Of a stretch of DNA of 36,498 nucleotides, positions 8,607 through 16,628 are shown piece after piece. The stretch spans positions 1 through 36,498 of the forward strand of contig NZ_WHTD01000079.1 in assembly GCF_009379765.1 (NCBI RefSeq), in the 5' to 3' direction. The DNA is from Actinophytocola sp. (GTDB lineage Bacteria > Actinomycetota > Actinomycetes > Mycobacteriales > Pseudonocardiaceae). The first letter of the stretch is position 1. Every line of letters starts with the position of its first letter. Under the pieces are notes generated by a model that was not told the origin of the DNA, did no database searches, and saw only the letters and a list, made by a program, of their open reading frames with translations. Position numbers and translations under genes: made by a program.

Positions 8607-8924
8607 GGTAGCCGAGATCAGACGTGGCTCGGCGACGCCGTCGTCCAGCAGCTCCTGCCGCCCGGTCACTAGATGGCGATGCCTCGTCCGCGCGCCCGTC
8701 CCGTTGACCGCCGAGCCGGTCACGCGTGGCGCGCCGGCCGCCGGCGCCGACGACCTGCCGCGCGCCGCCATGAGTACGGTCACCTGCACGTCACCGGTCC
8801 ATATTTGATCCAAACCGCCGCTCGGGCGTCCGATCTGTCCCGAACTCTTTCGGCCAAGTGTTGAACTAACACACGGTGACGATGCAGGTGAAACGGTCAG
8901 GATCGGTGCCGTGGGTCACGTATT

Positions 8925-8968
8925 AGGCCGTTTGGCCTCTTAACTTTTGTCGCTGGGCGACATAAGTT
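8925..8968 (+). promoter_or_regulatory. Candidate promoter and operator of the laccase operon
   Basis: The 637-bp gap before the laccase gene holds a 12-bp inverted repeat with one mismatch, AACTTTTGTCGC (8942-8953) and GCGACATAAGTT (8957-8968). It overlaps a possible sigma-A-like promoter, TTAACT (8940-8945), 17 bp, TAAGTT (8963-8968). A short hairpin AGGCC-GTTT-GGCCT (8925-8938) lies just upstream. A repressor bound to the repeat would cover the promoter. The rest of the gap, 8969-9243, would be a leader of about 270 nt with hairpins at 9046-9062 (GTGACA/TGTCAC) and 9174-9183. No known metal-regulator box was matched. Confidence 0.4.
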
Positions 8969-9243
8969 CGACACGTTTGATCGGAAGCGGCTCAGCCAAC
9001 CGAGGGCCAGCCCGGCGCAGACACCGGGCCGAAAGGCGAGGCAGCGTGACAACGGATGTCACCGCAGCGGCACGCGGGTTCCATCGTCGTGCGCCGTCCG
9101 CGGACCGGCGTGCCATTCACGGTGCGCCACGCCGCCGATCTCCCAACCCCACCCCTGCCCGTCCTGCCGTGCCCCGATATCGGCCGGACTCCCTAGGTCA
9201 GTCCTGACGACCCCGTTTCCCCTTGTCCGAATGGAGATCCACG

Positions 9244-10278
9244 ATGGACGAAAGCCCTCAACCCGGCCGGTGGTCACGCCGCTCCATGCTGGCCGGCGCC
9301 GCCGTGGGCCTCGTCGCCCCGATCGCGGTCGGTGGTGCGGCCGCGCCCTTCGCCCTTGCCCAAGGTCAGCCGAAGGGCAAGCTCCGCAAGATCACCGTCT
9401 ACGCCGAAGCCCTGCCCGGCGGGCTGTTCGGCTACGGGCTGGCACCCGGTGAGGCCACGATCCCCGGCCCACTGCTGGAGATCTACGAGGGCGACACCCT
9501 CGAGATCGAGCTCGTCAACAACACGACCGAGCGCCTGTCGATCCACCCGCACGGCGTCAACTACGAGACCACCTCCGACGGGTCCCCGCTCAACGCCTCC
9601 TTCAACGAGCCGGGCGAGACCCGCACCTATGTCTGGCGTACCCGCGCCCAGTACAAGGCGGGCGGCGGCTTCTACATGCCGGGCAGCGCCGGCTTCTGGC
9701 ACTACCACGACCACGCCATGGGCACCGACCACGGCAGCGGCGGCATCATGAAGGGCCTCTACGGCGGCCTGATCGTGCGCCGCGCCGGGGACCTGTTGCC
9801 GGACAAGCAGTTCACCATCGTGTTCAACGAGATGTCCATCAACAACAAGGTGGCTCCCGACACGCCGATGTTCGAGGCCAACCAGGGCCAGCGGGTGGAG
9901 TTCGTGTGCGTCGGGCACGGCAGCTTCCCGCACACCTTCCACCTGCACGCGCACCGCTGGGCGGACACCCGCACCGGCATGCTGCGCGGCGACGGCGACT
10001 ACAGCCACGTGGTCGACAACCGGAACCTCGACCCGGGCAGCTCCTTCGGCTTCCAGGTGCTCGCCGGTGAGGGCGTAGGCCCCGGCGCGTGGATGTACCA
10101 CTGCCACGTCCAGTCCCACGCCGACGGAGGGATGGTCGGCATCTTCCTCGTCCGCAACCCGGACGGAAGCATGCCCCCCGGCGCGCAGGAGGCGATCGAC
10201 CGCTTCCACGGCCACGTGCACGCGGAGTCCACGACCGCGCAGAACGTCGCCCCCGGCGCGCACACCGGCCACAGCTGA
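9244..10278 (+). CDS. Two-domain multicopper oxidase (small laccase, SLAC type)
   Basis: A 344-residue exported laccase. A Tat signal (RWSRRSMLAGAAVG, then AQG) fits folded, copper-loaded export. Copper ligands by sequence are H101/H103 (HPHG), H153/H155 (HYHDH), H230/H233/H235 (HTFHLH) and H286-C287-H288 with H293 and M298 (HCHVQSHADGGM). Spacing and length match the trimeric two-domain laccases of Streptomyces, which oxidise one-electron donors and reduce O2 to water. The tail is His-rich (FHGHVHAES and GAHTGHS). GGAG lies 7 bp before the ATG at 9244; the frame extends to a TTG at 9223 without need. It is the first gene of the block that continues with the sugar dehydrogenase and cupredoxin genes. 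Confidence 0.93.
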   Translation: MDESPQPGRWSRRSMLAGAAVGLVAPIAVGGAAAPFALAQGQPKGKLRKITVYAEALPGGLFGYGLAPGEATIPGPLLEIYEGDTLEIELVNNTTERLSIHPHGVNYETTSDGSPLNASFNEPGETRTYVWRTRAQYKAGGGFYMPGSAGFWHYHDHAMGTDHGSGGIMKGLYGGLIVRRAGDLLPDKQFTIVFNEMSINNKVAPDTPMFEANQGQRVEFVCVGHGSFPHTFHLHAHRWADTRTGMLRGDGDYSHVVDNRNLDPGSSFGFQVLAGEGVGPGAWMYHCHVQSHADGGMVGIFLVRNPDGSMPPGAQEAIDRFHGHVHAESTTAQNVAPGAHTGHS

Positions 10279-10326
10279 CCAGCACGACAACCAGACAATC
10301 CCCAACCACCAATGAAGGAGCACGGG

Positions 10327-13300
10327 ATGGGACGAAGAGTTCCCAGAAGCTTGTCCCGGCGGCGAGGACTGAGAACCACCGGGGTGGTGATGATCAGCGC
10401 GGCCATGGCGTTCGGCACGCTGCTCGCCCCGGCGGTGACCGGTACCAACGCGCCGGTCGCGCAGGCGGCCGCGACCGTCGCGCCGGTGAACGTGCTGGTC
10501 TTCCACGGTGCTGCCGCGGACCAGCTCGACCCGGTCGTCCGCGCGACCGACGCCATCGCGGGCCTCGGCCAGCAGAACGGCATGGCGGTGTCGGTCACCA
10601 CCGACCCGGCCGCGTTCACCCCGGAGAACCTCGCCCACTTCCGTGGCGTGGTGTTCCTCTCCGCGGAGGGCGTGTCCCTCAGCAACGCGCAGGAGACTGC
10701 GCTCCAGAACTACATCAAGGCCGGCAACGGCTACCTCGGCGTGTCCGACGCGTCGAAGTTCCAGCCCGACTCCGACTGGTTCACCGGCCTGATCGGCGCC
10801 CGCCCGGTCGGCTCGCTGCCCCCGGCCCTGCCGGTCGCCGTCGTGACCGCCAGCGCGGAGAACCCGCCGAGGGAGACCAAGGAAAATCTGACCGACGGCA
10901 ACGAGAACACCAAGTGGTTGGCGTTCGATCCGACCGGCTGGGTCGCCTACCAGCTCGCCGCGCCGGCCGTGGTCACCAAGTACGCGCTCACCTCGGCCAA
11001 CGACTTCGACGGCCGGGACCCGAAGAACTGGACCTTCCAGGGGTCCCAGGACGGGACCACCTGGGTCGACCTCGACACCCAGACCAACCAGGACTTCCCG
11101 GAGCGCTTCCAGCGCCGCGAGTTCGAGATCACCAACACCACGGCGTACTCGAACTACCGGCTCAACATCACCGCGAACGACGGTGAGCCGCTGGTCCAGC
11201 TGGCCGACTGGGGCCTCTACACCGCGGAGTCGGTGCCCCCGCCGGAGCCGGAGCCGCAGGAGGCCGTGGTAGATCTCACCGACCGCGAGCACCCGGCCAA
11301 CGCCGGCCTGCCGCTCAACATCACCCGCACGGACCGGTGGCGCAACTGGGCCACGAACCCGGTCGGCACCGTCCACACGGTGGCGCAGGTCGAGGAGTGG
11401 AAGTACGACCCGGGCCAGGGAGCGAACGGTCCGTTCCACCCGATCTCCTGGTGCCGTGACGTCGACGGCGGCCGCTCCTTCTACACTGGCATGGGCGGCA
11501 CCACCGGCAGCTACGGCGAGGCCGCGTTCCGCAGTCACCTGCTCGGTGCGCTCCGGTGGACGACCGGCATGGTCCGCGCGGACTGCCAGGCGACGATCGC
11601 GTCGAACTACAAGATCGAGCGGCTGACCGCACCCAACGCGACCGGCCAGCTCGACCAGATCGGCGAGCCGCACGGCATGGCGATCGCGCCCGACGGCACG
11701 GTGTTCTACGTCGGCAAGGCCGCGTGCCCGACCGGTCCGATCGTGGACTGGGAGGACCCGAACGTGGGTCTGGGCTGCGGCACGATCCACCGGTGGGACC
11801 CCGAGACCAAGACGGCCAAGCTGCTGACCACCTTGGACGTCATGGGCAACCGCGGCAGTGGTAGCGAGCTGGTCAAGAACGAGGAGGGTCTGCTCGGCAT
11901 CGTGCCGGACCCGAACTTCGCGGACAACGGCTGGCTCTACGTCTACTGGATGCCGCACGAGTCGATCGACCGCGACAACCGGATCGGTTACCGGACCATC
12001 TCCCGGCTGACCTACGACTTCGAGAACGACACGATCGACCAGGCCACCCGCAAGGACCTCATGGAGTGGCCGGTCCAGATCCACAGCTGCTGCCACGCCG
12101 GCGGCGGCATGGCCTTCGACGCGGAGGGCAACCTCTACGTCGGTTCCGGTGACAACAACTCGTCGCAGGGATCGAGCGGCTACTCCGGGAACAACTGGAC
12201 CCAGGAGTACAAGGGCGTGTCCTTCCAGGACGCTCGCCGCACCGCGGGTAACACCAACGACCTCGCGGGCAAGATCATCCGGATTCACCCGGAGGCGGAC
12301 GGCACCTACACGATCCCCGAGGGCAACCTCTTCGCGCCGGGTACGCCGAAGACCAAGCCGGAGATCTACGTGATGGGCGTGCGCAACATCGCGCGCATCG
12401 CGATCGACCCCGAGCACGACTGGCTGACCGCCGGCTGGGTCGGTCCGGACGCGGGTTCGCCGAACCCCGACCTCGGGCCGGCGAAGTACGAGACCGCGAC
12501 GATCATCACCGACGCGGGCAACCACGGTTGGCCGTACTGCATGGGCAACCGGCAGCCGTACCGCGACCGCAGCAACGTCGACGCCGAGGTGCTGACCGGT
12601 TGGTACGACTGTGACCACCCGCTGAACACCTCGCCGCGCAACACCGGCCAGGTCGAGCTCCCGCCGATCCGGGACAACATGATCTGGTACTCGCCCGACG
12701 GCGGTGGCCCGGTCTTCCCGAAGCGGCCGGACAGCTCGATCCCGACCTACAACGCGGCGGACGCCACCTACACCCAGCCGTACCTGCAGGGTGGCGGCCA
12801 GGCGATCATGTCCGGTCCGACCTACCACTACGACCGGGTCGACACCGACAGCGGTGTCGCGTGGCCGAAGTACTGGGACGACAAGTGGTTCATCGGTGAC
12901 GAGTCCAACTCGCGCAACCGTGTCGCGGTGACTGTCGACCCGGCGGGCGTCCCGACGCACCAGCCGCCGGTCTTCGCCGAGACGCTGCGGCAGATCCTCC
13001 CCAACGGCGGCGGCGACGACAGGTTGCAGAGCTGGATGGACGCGAAGTTCGGCCCGGACGGCGCGCTCTACATGCTCGACTACGCCGGTGGGTTCTTCTC
13101 CCTGGACCAGAACCAGAAGCTGATCCGGGTGACCTACCAGGGTGGTCCGCCCACCCCGCTGCCGGCGGCGTCGTCGGTCGGGGCGGTGGCGGTCCAGAAC
13201 AAGCCGCTGACCTACCAGTTCAGTGGTACGAAGGCCGGCGGCGTGGCCTGGGACTGGGACTTCGGTGACGGCAAGACGTCGACCGAGGCCAACCCGCGGC

Positions 13301-14307
13301 ACGCCTACACCCGGGTCGGTCCGTACACCGCCAAGGTGACCGTGACCTACGCGGACGGCGAGACCGCGCTCATCCGGACGAACATCAGCGTCGGCTGTGT
13401 GGTCTCGGACCCGAACACCAAGGTGACCTTCGGCGACACCGACACCAAGGTGAACAACAAGAACGCCGGCGGCGGCTGCAAGGTCGACGACCTGATCGAC
13501 GACGAGAGCACGTGGGGCTCCCACAACGCCTTCGTCACCCATGTCGAGAAGGTGACCGACCAGCTGAAGAGGCTCGGCATCCTCAACGCCAAGCAGCAGA
13601 AGACCCTGAACCAGGACGCCAAGAAGTCCCCGATCGGGGAACCCGGCACCACCGGGTACGACGCGATCTACGACGGGACCGACACGTCCTTGTACGGGTG
13701 GGCGCAGGCCCCGTCCGGGAACTTCGCGATCCAGAAGGACGGCTCGCTCAGATCCGCGGGCGGGCTCGGGATGCTGTGGTACGCCCAGCAGGCGTACGGC
13801 GACTTCTCGATGAAGGTCCAGTTCCGGGACATCGCACCGGAAGGGCACCGCGCGAACAGCGGCATCTTCGTCCGGTTCCCTGATCCTCGGACACCGCTGG
13901 CGCAGCGCCCGCCCGGCAGCTGTGGCACCACCGGATCCGCACGGTCGTCGGAGGCGTGGGTCGCGATCTACTGTGGACAGGAGGTCCAGATCTACGACGG
14001 CGACACCGGGGAGCCGCAGAAGACCGGGTCGATCTACAACTTCGACCTGGTGCCGCTCGCGGATGCCGGCGTGACGCCGAAGAACCAGTGGAACGAGTAC
14101 GAGGTCCGGGTTGTCGGGCAGCACTACACGATCACCCGCAACGGCGTGGTGATCAACGAGTTCGACAACACACCGGGGCAGGAGTCCTCCCGTGCCGGTG
14201 ACCCGCCGACGGATCTGCGGCAGTTCGCCAGCGGCTTCGTCGGGCTGCAGAACCACAGTGACAACGATCTGATCGAGTTCCGCAACATCCGGGTGCGGCA
14301 GCTGTAA
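10327..14307 (+). CDS. Secreted multidomain ThuA / discoidin / PQQ sugar dehydrogenase / PKD / DUF1080 protein
   Basis: A 1326-residue exported protein with a signal peptide ending near residue 48. Domains in order: first half of ThuA (about 50-160, NVLVFHGA...FRGVVFLSAEG), an inserted F5/8-type discoidin domain (about 170-303), second half of ThuA (about 312-418, HPISWCRDVDGGRSFYTGMGG), a glucose/sorbosone-dehydrogenase-like beta-propeller (about 424-939, EPHGMAIAPDGTVFYVG and EEGLLGIVPDPNF), PKD (about 941-1023, WDWDFGDGKTSTEANPRHAY), an unnamed 81-residue two-Cys module (1024-1104), and DUF1080 / 3-keto-disaccharide hydrolase (about 1110-1326). Inferred role is oxidative attack on extracellular sugars or glycosides. 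GAAGGAG lies 6 bp before the ATG at 10327. It follows the laccase by 48 bp. Confidence 0.92.
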   Translation: MGRRVPRSLSRRRGLRTTGVVMISAAMAFGTLLAPAVTGTNAPVAQAAATVAPVNVLVFHGAAADQLDPVVRATDAIAGLGQQNGMAVSVTTDPAAFTPENLAHFRGVVFLSAEGVSLSNAQETALQNYIKAGNGYLGVSDASKFQPDSDWFTGLIGARPVGSLPPALPVAVVTASAENPPRETKENLTDGNENTKWLAFDPTGWVAYQLAAPAVVTKYALTSANDFDGRDPKNWTFQGSQDGTTWVDLDTQTNQDFPERFQRREFEITNTTAYSNYRLNITANDGEPLVQLADWGLYTAESVPPPEPEPQEAVVDLTDREHPANAGLPLNITRTDRWRNWATNPVGTVHTVAQVEEWKYDPGQGANGPFHPISWCRDVDGGRSFYTGMGGTTGSYGEAAFRSHLLGALRWTTGMVRADCQATIASNYKIERLTAPNATGQLDQIGEPHGMAIAPDGTVFYVGKAACPTGPIVDWEDPNVGLGCGTIHRWDPETKTAKLLTTLDVMGNRGSGSELVKNEEGLLGIVPDPNFADNGWLYVYWMPHESIDRDNRIGYRTISRLTYDFENDTIDQATRKDLMEWPVQIHSCCHAGGGMAFDAEGNLYVGSGDNNSSQGSSGYSGNNWTQEYKGVSFQDARRTAGNTNDLAGKIIRIHPEADGTYTIPEGNLFAPGTPKTKPEIYVMGVRNIARIAIDPEHDWLTAGWVGPDAGSPNPDLGPAKYETATIITDAGNHGWPYCMGNRQPYRDRSNVDAEVLTGWYDCDHPLNTSPRNTGQVELPPIRDNMIWYSPDGGGPVFPKRPDSSIPTYNAADATYTQPYLQGGGQAIMSGPTYHYDRVDTDSGVAWPKYWDDKWFIGDESNSRNRVAVTVDPAGVPTHQPPVFAETLRQILPNGGGDDRLQSWMDAKFGPDGALYMLDYAGGFFSLDQNQKLIRVTYQGGPPTPLPAASSVGAVAVQNKPLTYQFSGTKAGGVAWDWDFGDGKTSTEANPRHAYTRVGPYTAKVTVTYADGETALIRTNISVGCVVSDPNTKVTFGDTDTKVNNKNAGGGCKVDDLIDDESTWGSHNAFVTHVEKVTDQLKRLGILNAKQQKTLNQDAKKSPIGEPGTTGYDAIYDGTDTSLYGWAQAPSGNFAIQKDGSLRSAGGLGMLWYAQQAYGDFSMKVQFRDIAPEGHRANSGIFVRFPDPRTPLAQRPPGSCGTTGSARSSEAWVAIYCGQEVQIYDGDTGEPQKTGSIYNFDLVPLADAGVTPKNQWNEYEVRVVGQHYTITRNGVVINEFDNTPGQESSRAGDPPTDLRQFASGFVGLQNHSDNDLIEFRNIRVRQL

Positions 14308-14316
14308 CCGAGCGGT

Positions 14317-14347
14317 CGGCCGGTGCGGGTCCATCCCGCACCGGCCG
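14317..14347 (+). terminator. Strong intercistronic hairpin
   Basis: Perfect 13-bp stem, CGGCCGGTGCGGG (14317-14329) and CCCGCACCGGCCG (14335-14347), with a TCCAT loop. It lies between the sugar dehydrogenase and cupredoxin genes. It may terminate most transcripts, or act as a processing or stability element within one operon. No T-tract follows. Confidence 0.7.
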
Positions 14348-14381
14348 GCCCTCACCTTTGCTCGTCCCTTTGGAAGGTGCC

Positions 14382-16502
14382 ATGTTCCGACCTTTTCTCG
14401 CCGCGCTCGGCGCGGCGGTGACCGTGCTGGGGCTGGTGGCGATGCCGGCCTCGGCCTCGCCCAACACGTCCCCACCCGCGGCGGGCGATGCCGTCGCCGC
14501 CGCGCAGACCCTGACCTGGACCGCCAACGACAGCACCACCGCGTACGCCTCCGCCCCGACCACCGCGGTGTCGGGTGAGACGACGATCGTGTTCGAGAAC
14601 AGTACGGCGACCGGCAACACGACCTTCATGACCCATACGCTGACGTTCGACACGTCCACCCCCGGCTACAACCACGACGTGAACGTGAATATCACCGCCA
14701 GCCCGCTCGACTCGAACGGCGGGCGGCACGAGGTGCAGGCGACCCTGACCCCGGGCAAGTACCGGTTCTTCTGCTCGATCCCGGGCCACAGCACGATGAA
14801 CGGTGAGTTCACCGTCACCGACGGCGGCGATGACACCACCCCGCCCGTCGTGACCGCACAGCTCACCGGTGAGCAGGACGCCGACGGCAACTACGTCGGC
14901 AGCGCGACCGCCACCCTGACCGCCACGGACGACTCGTCCGGTGTGGACAGTGTGGAGTACCAGTTGGACGGTGCGGCCTGGACGACCTACACCGCGCCGG
15001 TCGTGGTGGACGCCGTGGGCGACCACATGCTGCACTACCGGGCCACCGATGTCGCGGGCAACACGTCCGCCGAGGGCATGGAGGACTTCACCGTCGTCGC
15101 GGACGATGAGGAGGACACCACGCCGCCGACCGTGTCGGCCGAGGTGACCGGTGACCAGGACGCCGACGGCAACTTCGTCAACAGCGCCACCGTCGCCGTC
15201 ACCGCCACGGACGACGGTTCCGGGGTGGCCACGGTGGAGTACGAGATCGACGACACCGGGTTCCACCCGTACACCGAGCCGGTGACGGTCACCGCGTTCG
15301 GTGACCATACCGTGCAGTACCGGGCCACCGACGCCGCGGGCAACGCGTCCGAGACGGGTTCGACGCCGTTCCGGATCGTCGACGGCAGCACCGAGGACAC
15401 CACCCCGCCGTCGGTGTCCGCGGAGGTGTCCGGTGAGCAGGACGCCGACGGCAACTACATCGACGCCGCGGTCGTCACCATCGCCGCGACCGACGAGGGT
15501 TCCGGCGTGGCATCGGTGGAGTACAAGCTGGACGACGGCGAGTGGACGGCGTACAGCGCGCCGGTCACCGTCAACGCGCCCGGCGAGCACATGGTGAGCT
15601 ACCGGGCCACCGACGTCGCCGGCAACGTGTCCGACGAGGGCATGGCGCACTTCACCGTGGTGGAGCAGGACACCACCGCGCCGACCGCGTCGGCCACCGT
15701 CGTCGGTGAGCAGGACGCCGACGGCAACTACGTCAACACGGCGGTCGTCACCTTGTCGGCCACCGACGAGGGCTCCGGCGTCGCGTCCATCGAGTACTCG
15801 TTGGACGGTGCAGCGTTCGCTCCGTACGGCGACCCGGTCGAGGTCACCGCGGCGGGTGCGCACACGGTGAGCTACCGGGCGACGGACCTGGCAGGCAACG
15901 TGTCCGAGGAGGGCTCGGTCGACTTCACGGTCGTCGAGGACCCGAACGACGACACGGTGCCCCCGTCGGTGTCCGCGCTGGTGTCCGGCACCCAGGACGC
16001 GAGCTGGAACTACCTGGACAGCGCGACCCTGACGCTGGACGCGTTCGACGCCGACTCCGGCGTCGCGACGGTCGAGTACAAGCTGGACGACGGCGAGTGG
16101 ACGGTGTACACCGAGCCCGTCACCGTCGACTCGGCCGGCACCCACACGGTGACCTACCGGGCGACCGACGTGGCGGGCAACGTGTCGGCCGAGCTGTCCG
16201 GCTCGTTCACGATCGTCGAGACCGGTTCCGATGAATGCCCCAACTCCGACACCCGGGCCACGGTGATCATCGGGATCAACGACTCCGGCGTGGCCAACGT
16301 CGACACCGGCAACGGCTGCACGATCAATGACCTGATCGCGGAGAACGCGGAGTACGGCAACCACAACCGCTTCGTGAAGCACGTCAACAAGGTGACCACC
16401 GACCTGGTGGAGGCCGGCGTGATCACATCGCTGGAGCGCAGCGCCATCATGTACGCCGCGACGGAGTCGGACATCGGCAAGTCCGCGCGGAAGTCCGTGT
16501 AG
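14382..16502 (+). CDS. Secreted cupredoxin with five OmpL47/Ig-like repeats
   Basis: A 706-residue exported protein. A Sec signal (residues 1-25, AMPASASP) is followed by a plastocyanin-like domain (about 45-145) with type-1 copper ligands H85, C131, H136 and M139 (motif FFCSIPGHSTM). Five repeats of about 93 residues follow, each opening D-T-T-P-P and ending YRATDVAGN...F.V, matching OmpL47-type beta-sandwich repeats. The last 88 residues (from C619) form the same two-cysteine module found in the sugar dehydrogenase upstream. GGAAGG precedes the ATG at 14382. A likely role is a wall-associated electron carrier between the dehydrogenase and the laccase; that role is inference from domains and linkage. 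Confidence 0.88.
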   Translation: MFRPFLAALGAAVTVLGLVAMPASASPNTSPPAAGDAVAAAQTLTWTANDSTTAYASAPTTAVSGETTIVFENSTATGNTTFMTHTLTFDTSTPGYNHDVNVNITASPLDSNGGRHEVQATLTPGKYRFFCSIPGHSTMNGEFTVTDGGDDTTPPVVTAQLTGEQDADGNYVGSATATLTATDDSSGVDSVEYQLDGAAWTTYTAPVVVDAVGDHMLHYRATDVAGNTSAEGMEDFTVVADDEEDTTPPTVSAEVTGDQDADGNFVNSATVAVTATDDGSGVATVEYEIDDTGFHPYTEPVTVTAFGDHTVQYRATDAAGNASETGSTPFRIVDGSTEDTTPPSVSAEVSGEQDADGNYIDAAVVTIAATDEGSGVASVEYKLDDGEWTAYSAPVTVNAPGEHMVSYRATDVAGNVSDEGMAHFTVVEQDTTAPTASATVVGEQDADGNYVNTAVVTLSATDEGSGVASIEYSLDGAAFAPYGDPVEVTAAGAHTVSYRATDLAGNVSEEGSVDFTVVEDPNDDTVPPSVSALVSGTQDASWNYLDSATLTLDAFDADSGVATVEYKLDDGEWTVYTEPVTVDSAGTHTVTYRATDVAGNVSAELSGSFTIVETGSDECPNSDTRATVIIGINDSGVANVDTGNGCTINDLIAENAEYGNHNRFVKHVNKVTTDLVEAGVITSLERSAIMYAATESDIGKSARKSV
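14830..16220 (+). repeat. Five tandem coding repeats (Ig/OmpL47-like)
   Basis: Five units of about 280 bp begin near 14830, 15112, 15391, 15667 and 15949. The best-conserved DNA is GAGCAGGACGCCGACGGCAA and the codons for YRATDVAGN. The repeats are coding and in frame; identity is high enough to allow expansion or contraction by recombination. Confidence 0.85.
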
Positions 16503-16519
16503 TTTCTCGTGCTCGACTC

Positions 16520-16550
16520 GGGGCCCCGGTGTCACCGCCACCGGGGCCCC
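16520..16550. terminator. Terminator after the cupredoxin gene
   Basis: Perfect 12-bp stem, GGGGCCCCGGTG (16520-16531) and CACCGGGGCCCC (16539-16550), with a 7-nt loop, 17 bp after the stop codon. It closes the laccase block. Confidence 0.85.
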
Positions 16551-16561
16551 ACCCGTGCCAT

Positions 16562-16615
16562 CCTCGCGAGTCCAACGTTCCGGACCCGCGAGTCCAACGC
16601 CCAGGACTCGCGAGG
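16562..16615. repeat. Clustered CGCGAGTCC repeats between convergent genes
   Basis: CGCGAGTCCAACG occurs at 16565-16577 and again at 16587-16599 (22-bp period). The outer units form an inverted pair: CCTCGCGAGTCC (16562-16573) and GGACTCGCGAGG (16604-16615). The array sits between the stops of the cupredoxin and TetR genes. It resembles intergenic palindromic repeats and could also stop transcription from the TetR side. Confidence 0.6.
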
Positions 16616-16628
16616 CTTGGTGGGGTGG

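Noticed and set aside
8947..9207. Possible 86-codon gene before the laccase
   Set aside because: No ribosome site, Arg/Pro-rich shadow-like composition; at most a leader ORF from 9046, kept only as part of a finding.
9274..14475. A 1733-codon open frame on the minus strand
   Set aside because: It is the antisense of the laccase and sugar dehydrogenase genes. The translation is Val/Arg/Leu/Asp-rich with no domain, as expected from high-GC antisense.
14830..16220. CRISPR-like tandem repeats
   Set aside because: The repeats are about 280 bp, coding and in frame, with no short spacers.
14352..16541. A 729-codon minus-strand open frame with internal repeats
   Set aside because: Antisense of the cupredoxin gene; its repeats mirror the Ig-like coding repeats on the plus strand.
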